Assembly (NCBI GenBank): GCA_016714535.1
Contig: JADKDR010000011.1
Span: 62,001 to 126,000 of the forward strand
Length of the DNA: 64,000 nucleotides
Direction of reading: 5' to 3'
Origin: Bacteroidota bacterium
Lineage (GTDB): Bacteria > Bacteroidota > Bacteroidia > AKYH767-A > OLB10
The notes under the pieces were generated by a model that was given only the letters and a program-made list of their open reading frames with translations, had not been told where the DNA came from and ran no database searches. Every line of letters starts with the position of its first letter. Position 1 is the first letter of the stretch. Below, in pieces: positions 37,414-46,090 of the stretch. The position numbers and the translations under genes were made by a program.

Positions 37414-38985
37414 ATGAAACAGATATCAAGAATAAAAATTATAGTAACAGTTATAGTAATGGTAGGTTTGGTTTCATGTACCAAAGACCTCGATCGCGAA
37501 CCATTTTATGGAATAAATGCAAGCACAGTTTACAATGATGCAGCAAATTATAAAAAGGTGCTTGCCAAAGTGTATGCAAGTCTTGCAGTAACTGGAAATC
37601 AAGGCCCTTCGGGCAATGGTGACCTTACCGGTTTTGATGAAGGGTCGAGTGGTTTATTACGTTGTATGTGGAATCTGCAGGAACTTTCTACCGATGAAGC
37701 AGTGTGTGGATGGAACGATCCGGGAATACCTGAACTGCATAACATGACCTGGGATGCAGAAAATCCATGGTCGCGTTTTGCCTACTATCGTTTGTTTGTA
37801 ATTATTCCATTATGCAATGAGTTTATACGTGAGTCAGCTGATGAGAAGCTGGAAAAAAGAGGATTTACCGATGCCGAAAAAGCACAAATAAAAGGTTTTG
37901 CCAATGAGGCGCGTTTCGTTCGTGCATTAGCCTACTTTTATGCATTAGACTTATATGGTAATGTGCCTTTTGTAACTGAAGAAGATTTACCGGGTTCAGG
38001 TTTCCCCAAACAAATTACTCGTATCGATTTGTTTAAATATGTGGAGGATGAATTGAAAGAAATAGAAGGTCTCTTAGTAGCGCCAAAGGCAAACGAATAC
38101 GGACGTGCAGATAAGGCTGCAGCATGGGCGTTACTTTCACGTTTATACCTCAATGCCGAGGTGTATGCGGGAACCCCACGTTATGCTGATGCTGCGGCTT
38201 TTGCTGATAAGGTGATTACTAACGGAGCATTTCAATTGGAAGGCGAATTCAAAAATAGTTTTAATGCAGATAATGAGAAGTCGACCGAAGTTATTTTTCC
38301 TGTTACCTATGATGGAAAATATACAACAACTTACGGTGGAACTAATTATATAATACATGCAATGGTAGGAGCTACCATGACTGCCCTTAACTATGGAATT
38401 AATAGCGGTTGGGGAGGATTGCGCACAACGTCTGCTTTGGTAAATAAATTCGATACGTTAGATACACGGTATATGTTCTATTCAAAAGGGCATACGCTTG
38501 AGATTACATCTATTTCAAATTTTGCAGATGGATATGCAGTAACAAAGTTTACCAACTTACGCAGAGATGGGCAATCGCCTAAGAGTAAGGAGTTTGTTGA
38601 TACTGATTATCCGGTACTTCATTTAACTGATGTTTATCTTACCTATGCCGAAGCTGCAATACGTGGTGGTGGTGATATTAATAAAGCCGTTTCTTTAGTT
38701 AATGCTTTGCGCGAAAGAGGTTATACCAACACATCATCTAATATTACCGCAGGCGATCTTACGCTTGATTTTATTTTAGATGAGCGAGCCCGCGAATTGC
38801 TTTGGGAAGGATACCGCAGAACCGATTTGATAAGACACGGCAAGTTTACAACTGCAACCTATCTTTGGCCTTGGAAGGGTGGTACATCCAATGGTCAGGC
38901 TGTTGAATCGTTTCGTAATTTGTACCCAATTCCAGTGTCTGATTTAGTAGCGAATACTAATCTAACTCAAAATCCTGGTTATTAA
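37414..38985 (+). CDS. SusD/RagB-type nutrient-binding outer membrane lipoprotein
   Basis: 523 aa from the ATG at 37414; a TTG at 37396 is less likely. The lipoprotein signal ends in GLVSC. The SusD fold is marked by TPR-type helices ('AQIKGFANEARFVRALAYFY', DLYGNVPFVTE), and the closing signature LDFILDERARELLWEGYRRT, DLIRHGKF, then 'NLYPIPVSDLVANTNLTQNPGY', the standard C-terminus of the family. It sits as a lid on the SusC barrel and binds the substrate. The ligand cannot be inferred. Confidence 0.95.
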   Translation: MKQISRIKIIVTVIVMVGLVSCTKDLDREPFYGINASTVYNDAANYKKVLAKVYASLAVTGNQGPSGNGDLTGFDEGSSGLLRCMWNLQELSTDEAVCGWNDPGIPELHNMTWDAENPWSRFAYYRLFVIIPLCNEFIRESADEKLEKRGFTDAEKAQIKGFANEARFVRALAYFYALDLYGNVPFVTEEDLPGSGFPKQITRIDLFKYVEDELKEIEGLLVAPKANEYGRADKAAAWALLSRLYLNAEVYAGTPRYADAAAFADKVITNGAFQLEGEFKNSFNADNEKSTEVIFPVTYDGKYTTTYGGTNYIIHAMVGATMTALNYGINSGWGGLRTTSALVNKFDTLDTRYMFYSKGHTLEITSISNFADGYAVTKFTNLRRDGQSPKSKEFVDTDYPVLHLTDVYLTYAEAAIRGGGDINKAVSLVNALRERGYTNTSSNITAGDLTLDFILDERARELLWEGYRRTDLIRHGKFTTATYLWPWKGGTSNGQAVESFRNLYPIPVSDLVANTNLTQNPGY

Positions 38986-39028
38986 GATTTATTGCGAGTA
39001 GCATTTTCTGCCATAGAACAAGCTATTG

Positions 39029-39061
39029 CCGGTACAAATTAATTTGTACCGGTTTTTTTTT
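39029..39061 (+). terminator. Intrinsic terminator of the susCD operon
   Basis: CCGGTACAAA, loop TTAA, TTTGTACCGG: a perfect 10-bp stem followed by T9. It lies 43 bases after the susD stop codon. Confidence 0.92.
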
Positions 39062-39312
39062 AGCTGATAAAAAAGTAATGCTCATTTATATCATTAGACA
39101 TCTAACATGTTAGAACCATATTTTATAAACGGAAGTTTCATTGAATAAAAAAGTGACAAAGCAGACTATGTTGATGCAGTAATTTCTAGCGGCAAGAGCA
39201 CTAAACATAATTTGCTTCCAACCACATGTATTTTATTTTTTACAAACCTGCGACAAATGATTTTATGAATAGTTCTACATTAGCTGCATAATTATTGAAA
39301 CACCTAAACAGT

Positions 39313-40014
39313 ATGGGCGACAAACACCGTATATTATTAGTAGAAGATGAGGAATTTATTGCTCATCCATTAAAAGTCAATTTGGAATTAGAAGGATATA
39401 AAGTACAGCATGTTGATAATGGTAAAGCAGCATTGAAAACATTCAGGCAAGAAAAATTCAGTCTCATTGTACTTGATGTTATGCTTCCTGAAATGGACGG
39501 CTATGCAGTATGTGAAGCAATCAGGCTCGAAAATAACAAAGTCCCTATTTTATTCTTGACAGCCAAAGGCTCGTCAAGCGATAGGGTTAACGGTTTAAAA
39601 TTAGGTGCCGATGATTACCTATCTAAACCCTTTAACCTCGAAGAGTTTTTGCTCCGTGCAAATAACCTTATAAAGCGCAGTGTTGAAAACGTTAACAATG
39701 CAGTGGTTGATACTTATAAGATACGCAACTATACAATCCATTTTGCAGACATGAGAGCAACGGAAGATGGTGGCAATACATTGGAGTTAACAAAAAAGGA
39801 AACGGCATTGCTTAAACTTTTAATAGAAAGAAAAAACGAGATTGTTTCGCGTGAGCATATATTAGAAACCGTTTGGGGATACGATGTATACCCAAGCACA
39901 CGAACCATAGATAATTTTATCGTAAGTTTTAGAAAGTATTTTGAAGAGAATCCCTCAAGTCCACAATATTTTCAAAGTGTACGTGGAGTAGGGTATAGGT
40001 TTGTAGATAAGTAA
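39313..40014 (+). CDS. Orphan OmpR/PhoB-family response regulator
   Basis: 233 aa from the ATG at 39313; a TTG at 39295 would add six residues. The receiver domain has acidic pair EDEE (11-14), phosphoacceptor Asp55 in LIVLDVMLPEMDG, switch Thr in ILFLTAKGSS, and the conserved Lys in DYLSKPFN. The C-terminal winged helix has ELTKKETALLKLLIERKNEI, SREHILETVWGYDVYPSTRT and SVRGVGYRF. It should bind DNA as a phosphorylation-dependent dimer. No histidine kinase gene is adjacent: upstream is susCD with a terminator, downstream a convergent methyltransferase gene. Confidence 0.93.
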   Translation: MGDKHRILLVEDEEFIAHPLKVNLELEGYKVQHVDNGKAALKTFRQEKFSLIVLDVMLPEMDGYAVCEAIRLENNKVPILFLTAKGSSSDRVNGLKLGADDYLSKPFNLEEFLLRANNLIKRSVENVNNAVVDTYKIRNYTIHFADMRATEDGGNTLELTKKETALLKLLIERKNEIVSREHILETVWGYDVYPSTRTIDNFIVSFRKYFEENPSSPQYFQSVRGVGYRFVDK

Positions 40015-40017
40015 CCC

Positions 40018-40767
40018 TTATCGTATACAGTGCAAAACAATACCGGTTGCCACTCCTGCATTAAGCGATTCGGCCTGGCTCATACCTGCAGATTTTACAG
40101 AGATTAATTTATCGCAAATTTTTAGGATAGCGGTGTTTATGCCATGCGACTCGCTACCTATAACAATTGCTGATTTGCCTTCAAAGGAAATTTGTTTAAC
40201 ATCAGTACCATTTAACGCAGTAGCATAAACTTTGTGCTTTCTATTTTGCTTAAGTTTTGTAATTGCGGCTTCTAGATTTTCGTAGTATATATTAGAAGTG
40301 AAAAGCGAACCCATCGCACTGTGAACTACTTTTGGATTGTAACAGTCAACCGTATGTTTGCTGCAGACTATTTTTTTTACTCCAAACCAGTCAGCAGTTC
40401 TGATGATTGTGCCTAAATTTCCAGGGTCATTTATTCCATCAAGCAATAAAATTACTTTATCAGCAATTGCATTAATATCAAAATGCTCACTCTTTGTTTT
40501 GGATATAGCCAAAACTTGCTCGGGGTTTATTTGGGCACTAATGCGTTCTAGTGTTGCATCATTAAGTTTAGTGATGGCGGTATTTTGCTCATACTTGCGG
40601 TTGCGCTCTAACCATGGTTCGGTTGCAAAAATTCTTTCGATCGTATAATCCGAACGAAGCAATGCATCAACGTTCTTAATTCCTTCCACTAGAAACATAC
40701 CTGATTCTAAACGGCCTTTTTTACTGTGCAGTTTTTTTACTGAAGATATTTCGTGGGCACTAAGCAT
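40018..40767 (-). CDS. TrmH/SpoU-family RNA 2'-O-ribose methyltransferase
   Basis: 249 aa. An N-terminal L7Ae-like substrate-binding domain (residues 1-95, 'RLESGMFLVEGIKNVDALL') is followed by the SPOUT knot: motif 1 VILLLDGINDPGNLGTIIRT, motif 2 AIVIGSESHGI, and motif 3 SAGMSQAESLNAGVATGIVL, where SAM binds the knotted loop. Family members methylate 23S rRNA or tRNA; the target here is unknown. It is divergent from tamL, a pairing I recall as common in Bacteroidota, and convergent with the response regulator (stops 3 bases apart). Confidence 0.92.
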   Translation of the reverse strand: MLSAHEISSVKKLHSKKGRLESGMFLVEGIKNVDALLRSDYTIERIFATEPWLERNRKYEQNTAITKLNDATLERISAQINPEQVLAISKTKSEHFDINAIADKVILLLDGINDPGNLGTIIRTADWFGVKKIVCSKHTVDCYNPKVVHSAMGSLFTSNIYYENLEAAITKLKQNRKHKVYATALNGTDVKQISFEGKSAIVIGSESHGINTAILKICDKLISVKSAGMSQAESLNAGVATGIVLHCIR

Positions 40768-40814
40768 GGTTGGTGGTTCTTATCAATTCTTAACAAAATG
40801 GTGTCACTAAATAA

Positions 40815-43273
40815 ATGTTGAACTGTGGCATTCTTATCTTTCACTTGGATAAACTTTCTACATTTACCGCCTTTGTAAAATCAAAGGTGGCAAATAAAAG
40901 AAATAATAAATGGATTTTACTCCATTGTTGCAATTCTTTACTTTCTATAGTTTGCAAGCAATATATTAAATACCTCTTGGTTGGCGTTGCTCTTATTTTA
41001 AGTATAAGCAGTTGCAGGCCGCTGCATAAAATACCTCCGGGTAGTTATTTGCTCGATAAAAATAAGGTGGAAGCTGGCCGGACCACCAACAAAGAAGAGA
41101 TAGCAGAAATTTTAAAGCAAAAGCCAAATAGAAAAGTGTTGGGCTTATTTCGATTCCATTTGAGTGTTTACCTCTATGCATCAACCAAGAATGATAATAA
41201 AGTAAACAAGTGGTTACGCAACACCGTAGGCGAAGCGCCTTCATTGTACGATTCAATTCTAACCTATAGGTCGAAAGAACAAATTAAGTTTTATATGCGC
41301 AGGCATGGGTATTATGATGCTGAAGTTACTGATACAGTAATCGTTCACCGTAGTAAGCCTAAAGTTGAAGTAGTTTACCGAATAAAGGAAAACACCCCTT
41401 TTACCATTGAGGCATACGAACTTACCACCGTAGACTCATCATTGCAGCCTTTGCTCAATGCCACCCTTTCGCAAACTATTATTAAGATTGGTGCTTTGCT
41501 CAATGCAGAAAAAATTGAGGAAGAAAAGGAGCGTATTACCAAGTTGATGAAAAATAATGGGTATTTCGATTTTTCGAACTATTATATAGAGGTTACAGGT
41601 GATACTTCGTTAGGTAATCATAAAATGAAAGTCTTTTTTACTGTCATTAACCCCGAGGTGGTTAGTGCCAACGGAGATACCTTACGTACTCATGAAAAGT
41701 ATATGATTGATCGTGTATCGGTTTACACTTCATTCGACCCATTAAGCAACGATAGTGCTCAAAATTTTACCAGGGGAGTGGAGTACCATGGCTTATATTT
41801 TAATCATAAACCCGACTTATATCTTTATAAGCCACGAGTTATTTCAAATCATATTTTTATTGAGCCTGGCAAGATGTTCAATAACAGTGTGCAGGAAAAC
41901 ACTTATAATCGCTTGGGTGATATGGGTATTTTTCGTTTTATAAATATTAAGTATACCTATTTACGAAAAGATACAAATGGAATAAATCATTTAGGCTGTG
42001 GAATTTTTCTAACACCATCAAAGCGAAAGACCTATTCCATCAATAACGAACTAACCCATAACGGTGGCAATATTGGTGTTGCCGGTTATGTTTCATTTAG
42101 AAATAATAATGCATTTAAAAATGGAGAAATATTTGAAGTCAGGCTTCGTGGGTCGCTAGAAACTACACCGCAACTAGCAGATATTGATAAGAACAATCAG
42201 AATACGGGAATTTTGTTTTTTAACACCATCGATTTTGGACCTGAAATAAACCTGAGCTTCCGAGAGTTTCTTTTTCCGTTTTCTAAAAAACTCAATAAAG
42301 GTAAACGTGATATATATACCACGTTAGGAACTAAATTTAATTACGAATCGCGACTTGAGTTTACTCGTTCGTTAGCTGCTTTTTCGTATACCTATCATTT
42401 TCGCAATATCCGGAATTTGAATATTGAATGGGCTTTGGCCGAAATCAATTACCTTGATGCAAAACTGCAACCTGAGTTTGAGCAGTTGTTATTTCAGCAA
42501 GGGGGCAATGCTTTATTAATAAGTTATACCTCTCAATTGATTAGTGCCGGAAGGTTAAGCATGGTATATAGTGACCGTAACAAAGTACGAAGCAACAGTG
42601 CGTGGTATTATCGTTTAAATACCGAGTTTGCCGGCACCACACTTTGGATAGCTGATTTGTATTCTAATAAAAAGAAAAACAGCTCTAATCAATATGAAAT
42701 CTTTAGTGTTCCCTATACAAATTATCTGCGCCCTGATGGTGATATCAGATACTATCGGTTTTTTAAGGGTAATAATTCTTTAGTACTCCGTTTGGCAGGT
42801 GGTGTGGGTTTCAGTTATTGGAACTCGCGTAGGTTGCCCTTCGAAAAAAGTTTTTTTGCAGGAGGAAGCAATGATCATCGCGGTTGGCGTGCGCGCAGAC
42901 TTGGTCCCGGGTCCTATACTGGCGAAGAGAGTTTTAAGAAAATTGGCGATATCAAATTAAATGGAAACTTTGAATATCGATTCGATATTCTTAAAATTAT
43001 TGAAGGTGCCGCTTTTATAGATGCAGGCAATATCTGGAACTTACGCAAGCTTAAAGACTTTCCAGGGGCCCAGTTTAAGGCAGATACCTTTATTGACGAA
43101 ATAGCAATTAGTAGCGGCTTAGGTTTACGTGTTAATTTTAATTTCTTTTAATTCGACTCGATGTAGGCTTTCCTATCAAAGACCCAACCCTTGAAGCGGG
43201 AAACAGGTGGCGCATTAATCGGCTAAAATTAAATGATGGGATAGCAAATTTTGGTATCGGCTATCCATTTTAA
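40815..43273 (+). CDS. tamL: TamL-like BamA/TamA-family outer membrane lipoprotein, one frameshift
   Basis: About 795-819 aa. A lipobox (LSISSC, Cys at codon 67 from 40815) is followed by RPLHKIPPGSYLLDKNKVE, the start typical of TamL, the lipidated TamA paralogue of Bacteroidota that works with TamB in envelope biogenesis. POTRA domains run to about residue 400; a 16-strand barrel follows, with the family motif FFAGGSNDHRGWRARRLGPG. The frame stops at 43151 after VNFNFF. One extra T in the T4 run at 43146-43149 gives NFNFFLIRLDVGFPIKDPTL and ends NFGIGYPF at 43273, restoring the C-terminal aromatic beta-signal. The start is unclear: no ATG lies close to the signal peptide. GTG at 40887 or ATG at 40815 are candidates, or a further indel hides the start. 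Confidence 0.87.
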
Positions 43274-43527
43274 GGATCAGCAACTTATTCTAACAGTTCA
43301 TTTTTTTTCTTTACCTATCATATTGTTCAATTCAGCATCATTTTTCTTATTATTAATCAAAAACAATTTTTAATATGTTAATAACTTGTTCATATTGTAG
43401 CTCTATTCTAAAAATAAGGCTTAATTCGTGTAGTGCAATACAGTAGAATTTAGCCAGCAGTTTTTGGTATAACTTTCCAAAAGATCCCTCTATTAAAAAA
43501 GTTATCTCTCTAAGAGAACAAGTATTT

Positions 43528-44799
43528 ATGGACAAAGAAACTAAGGTTAGGCCTTATTTCGATAATATAAGTTTGAAGGACTTTATTGAGTCCGATGACC
43601 CATTATTGGAATCGCGTATTGCGAACCTTAACCGGTTTACCAGCGATTTGTTTGCTAATGGCCATAACTTGTACAGACGTGAAATTCTATCGGCTGCTGC
43701 TGATACAGTAATCATAAACGACCCTCTAACCAACCTGCCAAAGGAGATGATTATGTTTGGCAGCAATAACTATTTGGGGTTAGCAAATAATTCTTACATA
43801 GCCGAAAAGGTTAAAGAGGCAGTGGATATTTATGGAATTGGAATTGGAGGACCGCCATTATTAAATGGCAACTCTCATTTACATGTAGTGTTGGAAAACC
43901 GTATTTCAAAGTTTAAAGATACGCAAGCAACCATGTTGTTTTCATGTGGATTCAATGCAATAGGTGGTTGGATAAATGCGCTGGTAAGGGAAGATGATAT
44001 TTTCTTTTATGATGAATACAATCATTCATCACTGCACTATGCCCTATTGGCATCAAGGTGTAAAAAATTACCTTTCAGGCATAATAATATGGTTGACCTG
44101 CGAAGAAAAATTGAAATGTACAATGGCAAGGGTAATGAGCGATGGTTGGTAGTGGAAGGAGTTTATAGTATGGATGGAGATCTGGCAAAATTGAACGAAA
44201 TATCTTTAATATGCCAAGCAAACAATATCAGGCTGGTAATTGATGACGCGCATGGAACCGGTGTTTTTGGCAGGCGAGGGAGCGGTGTAGCTGAGCACTT
44301 GGGAGTACACAACGTGTTTTTACACTTGGGAACCTTTAGCAAATCATTTGCCAATACCGGTGGTTTTATTAGTGGCAATGCAGAAGTAATTAATTATTTG
44401 AGGTACTTAAGTCCGCATTATATGTTCAGTACAAGTATGTCGCCTGTGATAATTTCATGCTTGTTGGCAGCATTAGATATTATAGAAAGTCAGCCCGAAC
44501 TGCGCACAAAACTTATGCAAAATGTTCAATACCTTTTACATTCACTAAACAAAAACGGAATTGAAGCATTTAGCGAATCTCCCATTGTTCCGATAATTGT
44601 AAAGCCTCCACATAACCTTCGCGAAATTGCCCTAAAAGTGCATCAGGCAGGAATTTTCCTGAATCCGGTAGAATACCCAGCTGTAGCCGCTGATAAGCAG
44701 CGATTGCGCATATCCATGATGGCTACACATAGCTTTGAGCAGATTGACCAACTTGTTGAGGTTCTTGTTAGTGTTTTTAAAATAGAAGGTGTAATTTAA
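43528..44799 (+). CDS. Alpha-oxoamine synthase family acyltransferase (AONS/KBL/SPT-like)
   Basis: 423 aa. A PLP-dependent fold type I enzyme that condenses an amino acid with an acyl-CoA, as in 8-amino-7-oxononanoate synthase, 2-amino-3-ketobutyrate ligase, serine palmitoyltransferase and cysteate acyltransferase. Motifs: FGSNNYLGLANN, GGPPLLNGNSHLHVVLENRI, YNHSSLHYALLAS, VVEGVYSMDGDLAKL, LVIDDAHGTGVFGRRG, and the Schiff-base Lys272 in LGTFSKSFANTGGF. The N-terminal extension of about 40 residues and solitary context (no bio genes) argue against biotin synthesis. A sphingolipid or sulfonolipid long-chain base synthase is plausible for this phylum but not shown. Confidence 0.85.
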   Translation: MDKETKVRPYFDNISLKDFIESDDPLLESRIANLNRFTSDLFANGHNLYRREILSAAADTVIINDPLTNLPKEMIMFGSNNYLGLANNSYIAEKVKEAVDIYGIGIGGPPLLNGNSHLHVVLENRISKFKDTQATMLFSCGFNAIGGWINALVREDDIFFYDEYNHSSLHYALLASRCKKLPFRHNNMVDLRRKIEMYNGKGNERWLVVEGVYSMDGDLAKLNEISLICQANNIRLVIDDAHGTGVFGRRGSGVAEHLGVHNVFLHLGTFSKSFANTGGFISGNAEVINYLRYLSPHYMFSTSMSPVIISCLLAALDIIESQPELRTKLMQNVQYLLHSLNKNGIEAFSESPIVPIIVKPPHNLREIALKVHQAGIFLNPVEYPAVAADKQRLRISMMATHSFEQIDQLVEVLVSVFKIEGVI

Positions 44800-44830
44800 T
44801 AAACACCGATTTTAATCTAAAAAGCAGCTT

Positions 44831-45067
44831 TTATTGCAACGAAGAAGTTAGAGCCGAATAGGCCATAATTGAATTGAGAGAGTCTTCACTTGGCAATTCA
44901 AAGCATTGATTAAGATAACTTAAGGCTTCTTTCAAATTTTCGTATTCTTCGTTTACAAGATAATTGCTATCAATAGCCAAATGCGCTTCGGCAGTCTCAT
45001 AAAGATCAGTTTCGTTAAAGTGAAATTTAATAAGATTTTCGGTAGAGGTAGTGTAGATTTTTGCCAT
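44831..45067 (-). CDS. Small acidic protein of unknown function downstream of the sigma factor gene
   Basis: 78 aa, soluble, helical and acidic (MAKIYTTSTENLIKFHFNET at the start, 'EEYENLKEALSYLNQCFELP' in the middle). I do not recognise the family. Codon use and a clean frame support a real gene. It lies 117 bases after the sigma factor gene, but a strong terminator separates them, so it is probably transcribed on its own or by read-through. Confidence 0.6.
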   Translation of the reverse strand: MAKIYTTSTENLIKFHFNETDLYETAEAHLAIDSNYLVNEEYENLKEALSYLNQCFELPSEDSLNSIMAYSALTSSLQ

Positions 45068-45129
45068 TCGTGTTTTTAAATTAGGTTATGTATCATAAAC
45101 GAAGTTCATTTTTTAATATTGTACCTAAC

Positions 45130-45158
45130 AAAAAAAAACTCCGGAAGTTATTCCGGAG
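45130..45158 (-). terminator. Intrinsic terminator of the ECF sigma factor gene
   Basis: Minus strand: CTCCGGAA, loop TAAC, TTCCGGAG, then T9. A perfect 8-bp stem 26 bases after the sigma factor stop. Confidence 0.92.
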
Positions 45159-45184
45159 CTGACGTAAATGGCGAATTCACGAAT

Positions 45185-45769
45185 TTATTTTTCAAGCATA
45201 AGCTTTTTCTGATCAATAACTTTACGCAAGTTTATAAGAGCATAACGCATGCGGCCAAGTGCCGTATTTATGCTGACTTTGGTTACATCGGCAATTTCCT
45301 GAAAACTCATGTCCTTATAAAGGCGCATGATTACTACTTCTCGTTGATCATCAGGCAACTCATCCAACAGCATCTTAACCTGTTTAAGAATCTGATCTTC
45401 CACCATCTTTTCTTCCACATTGGAATCGGAAAGCGAAAGGGTATTAAAAATAGGAAACTCCTCGGTATCATATACCAGATGCATTCTCTTTTGTTTTCGA
45501 AAATGATCAATTACCAGATTGTGCGCAATGCGCAATACCCAAGGCAAAAACTTACCTTCTTCATGATAGCTGCCGGTGCGTAACGTATTTATTACTTTAA
45601 TAAAAGTATCCTGAAACAGATCGTTTGATAGTTCCCGATCTTTTACCAGCAGGTAAATGGATGAATAAATGCGTTTCTGGTGACGGGCGATCAACTCTTT
45701 TAGAGAAGACTCTTTTCCTGATAAATATCCTTGAATAAGTTCATTATCAGATAACTGAAATTTTTCCAT
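45185..45769 (-). CDS. ECF-type RNA polymerase sigma factor
   Basis: 194 aa. Region 2 (residues about 22-95): LIARHQKRIYSSIYLLVKDR, LSNDLFQDTFIKVINTL, FLPWVLRIAHNLVIDHFRKQ. Region 4 (about 130-185): LDELPDDQREVVIMRLYKDM, SFQEIADVTKVSINTALGRM, RYALINLRKVI. There is no adjacent FecR-type anti-sigma gene, so it does not look like a SusCD-linked sigma. It resembles the conserved stand-alone sigma-70 family protein found across Bacteroidota, whose regulon is not known to me. Confidence 0.92.
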   Translation of the reverse strand: MEKFQLSDNELIQGYLSGKESSLKELIARHQKRIYSSIYLLVKDRELSNDLFQDTFIKVINTLRTGSYHEEGKFLPWVLRIAHNLVIDHFRKQKRMHLVYDTEEFPIFNTLSLSDSNVEEKMVEDQILKQVKMLLDELPDDQREVVIMRLYKDMSFQEIADVTKVSINTALGRMRYALINLRKVIDQKKLMLEK

Positions 45770-46057
45770 AGTATTCCATTAGTTTTTGACGGTTCAACAA
45801 TTAATACAGACACAAAAAGAAATGGTAATGTTTTATTCTATGGATTTACAGTTTTATTTATTGGTAGCTAATTGGTACTTTACGTTAATATTTTCAAAAT
45901 ATTGCACAAGGCAAATATTTTTTTTCAAAAATAGGAACATTGCAATACTCAACAACAATTTTAATGCCCGATTTGCCAAATTTAACAATAATTTTGCATT
46001 TTCATGTTTCTTTCGATATGCAGAAGCGGAAAGAGGATTATAAACCTAAGCAAAATA
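45770..46057. other. Intergenic between divergent genes, no gene seen
   Basis: A+T-rich gap between the sigma factor and the AI-2E family permease. A short plus-strand frame at 45786-46043 has biased, low-complexity composition (Phe/Asn/Lys runs) and is not supported as a gene. Confidence 0.4.
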
Positions 46058-46065
46058 TAGCTTTG
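46058..46065 (+). promoter_or_regulatory. -7 promoter element of the AI-2E family permease gene
   Basis: TAGCTTTG matches TAnnTTTG exactly, 25 bases upstream of the ATG at 46091. No -33 TTG at the standard distance. Confidence 0.5.
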
Positions 46066-46090
46066 TGTTTTTTTAAGATGAACTAAAGAA

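Noticed and set aside
45786..46043. 85-codon plus-strand open frame upstream of the AI-2E permease
   Set aside because: Composition is dominated by Phe/Asn/Lys from A+T-rich DNA, there is no family likeness, and it occupies a divergent promoter region.
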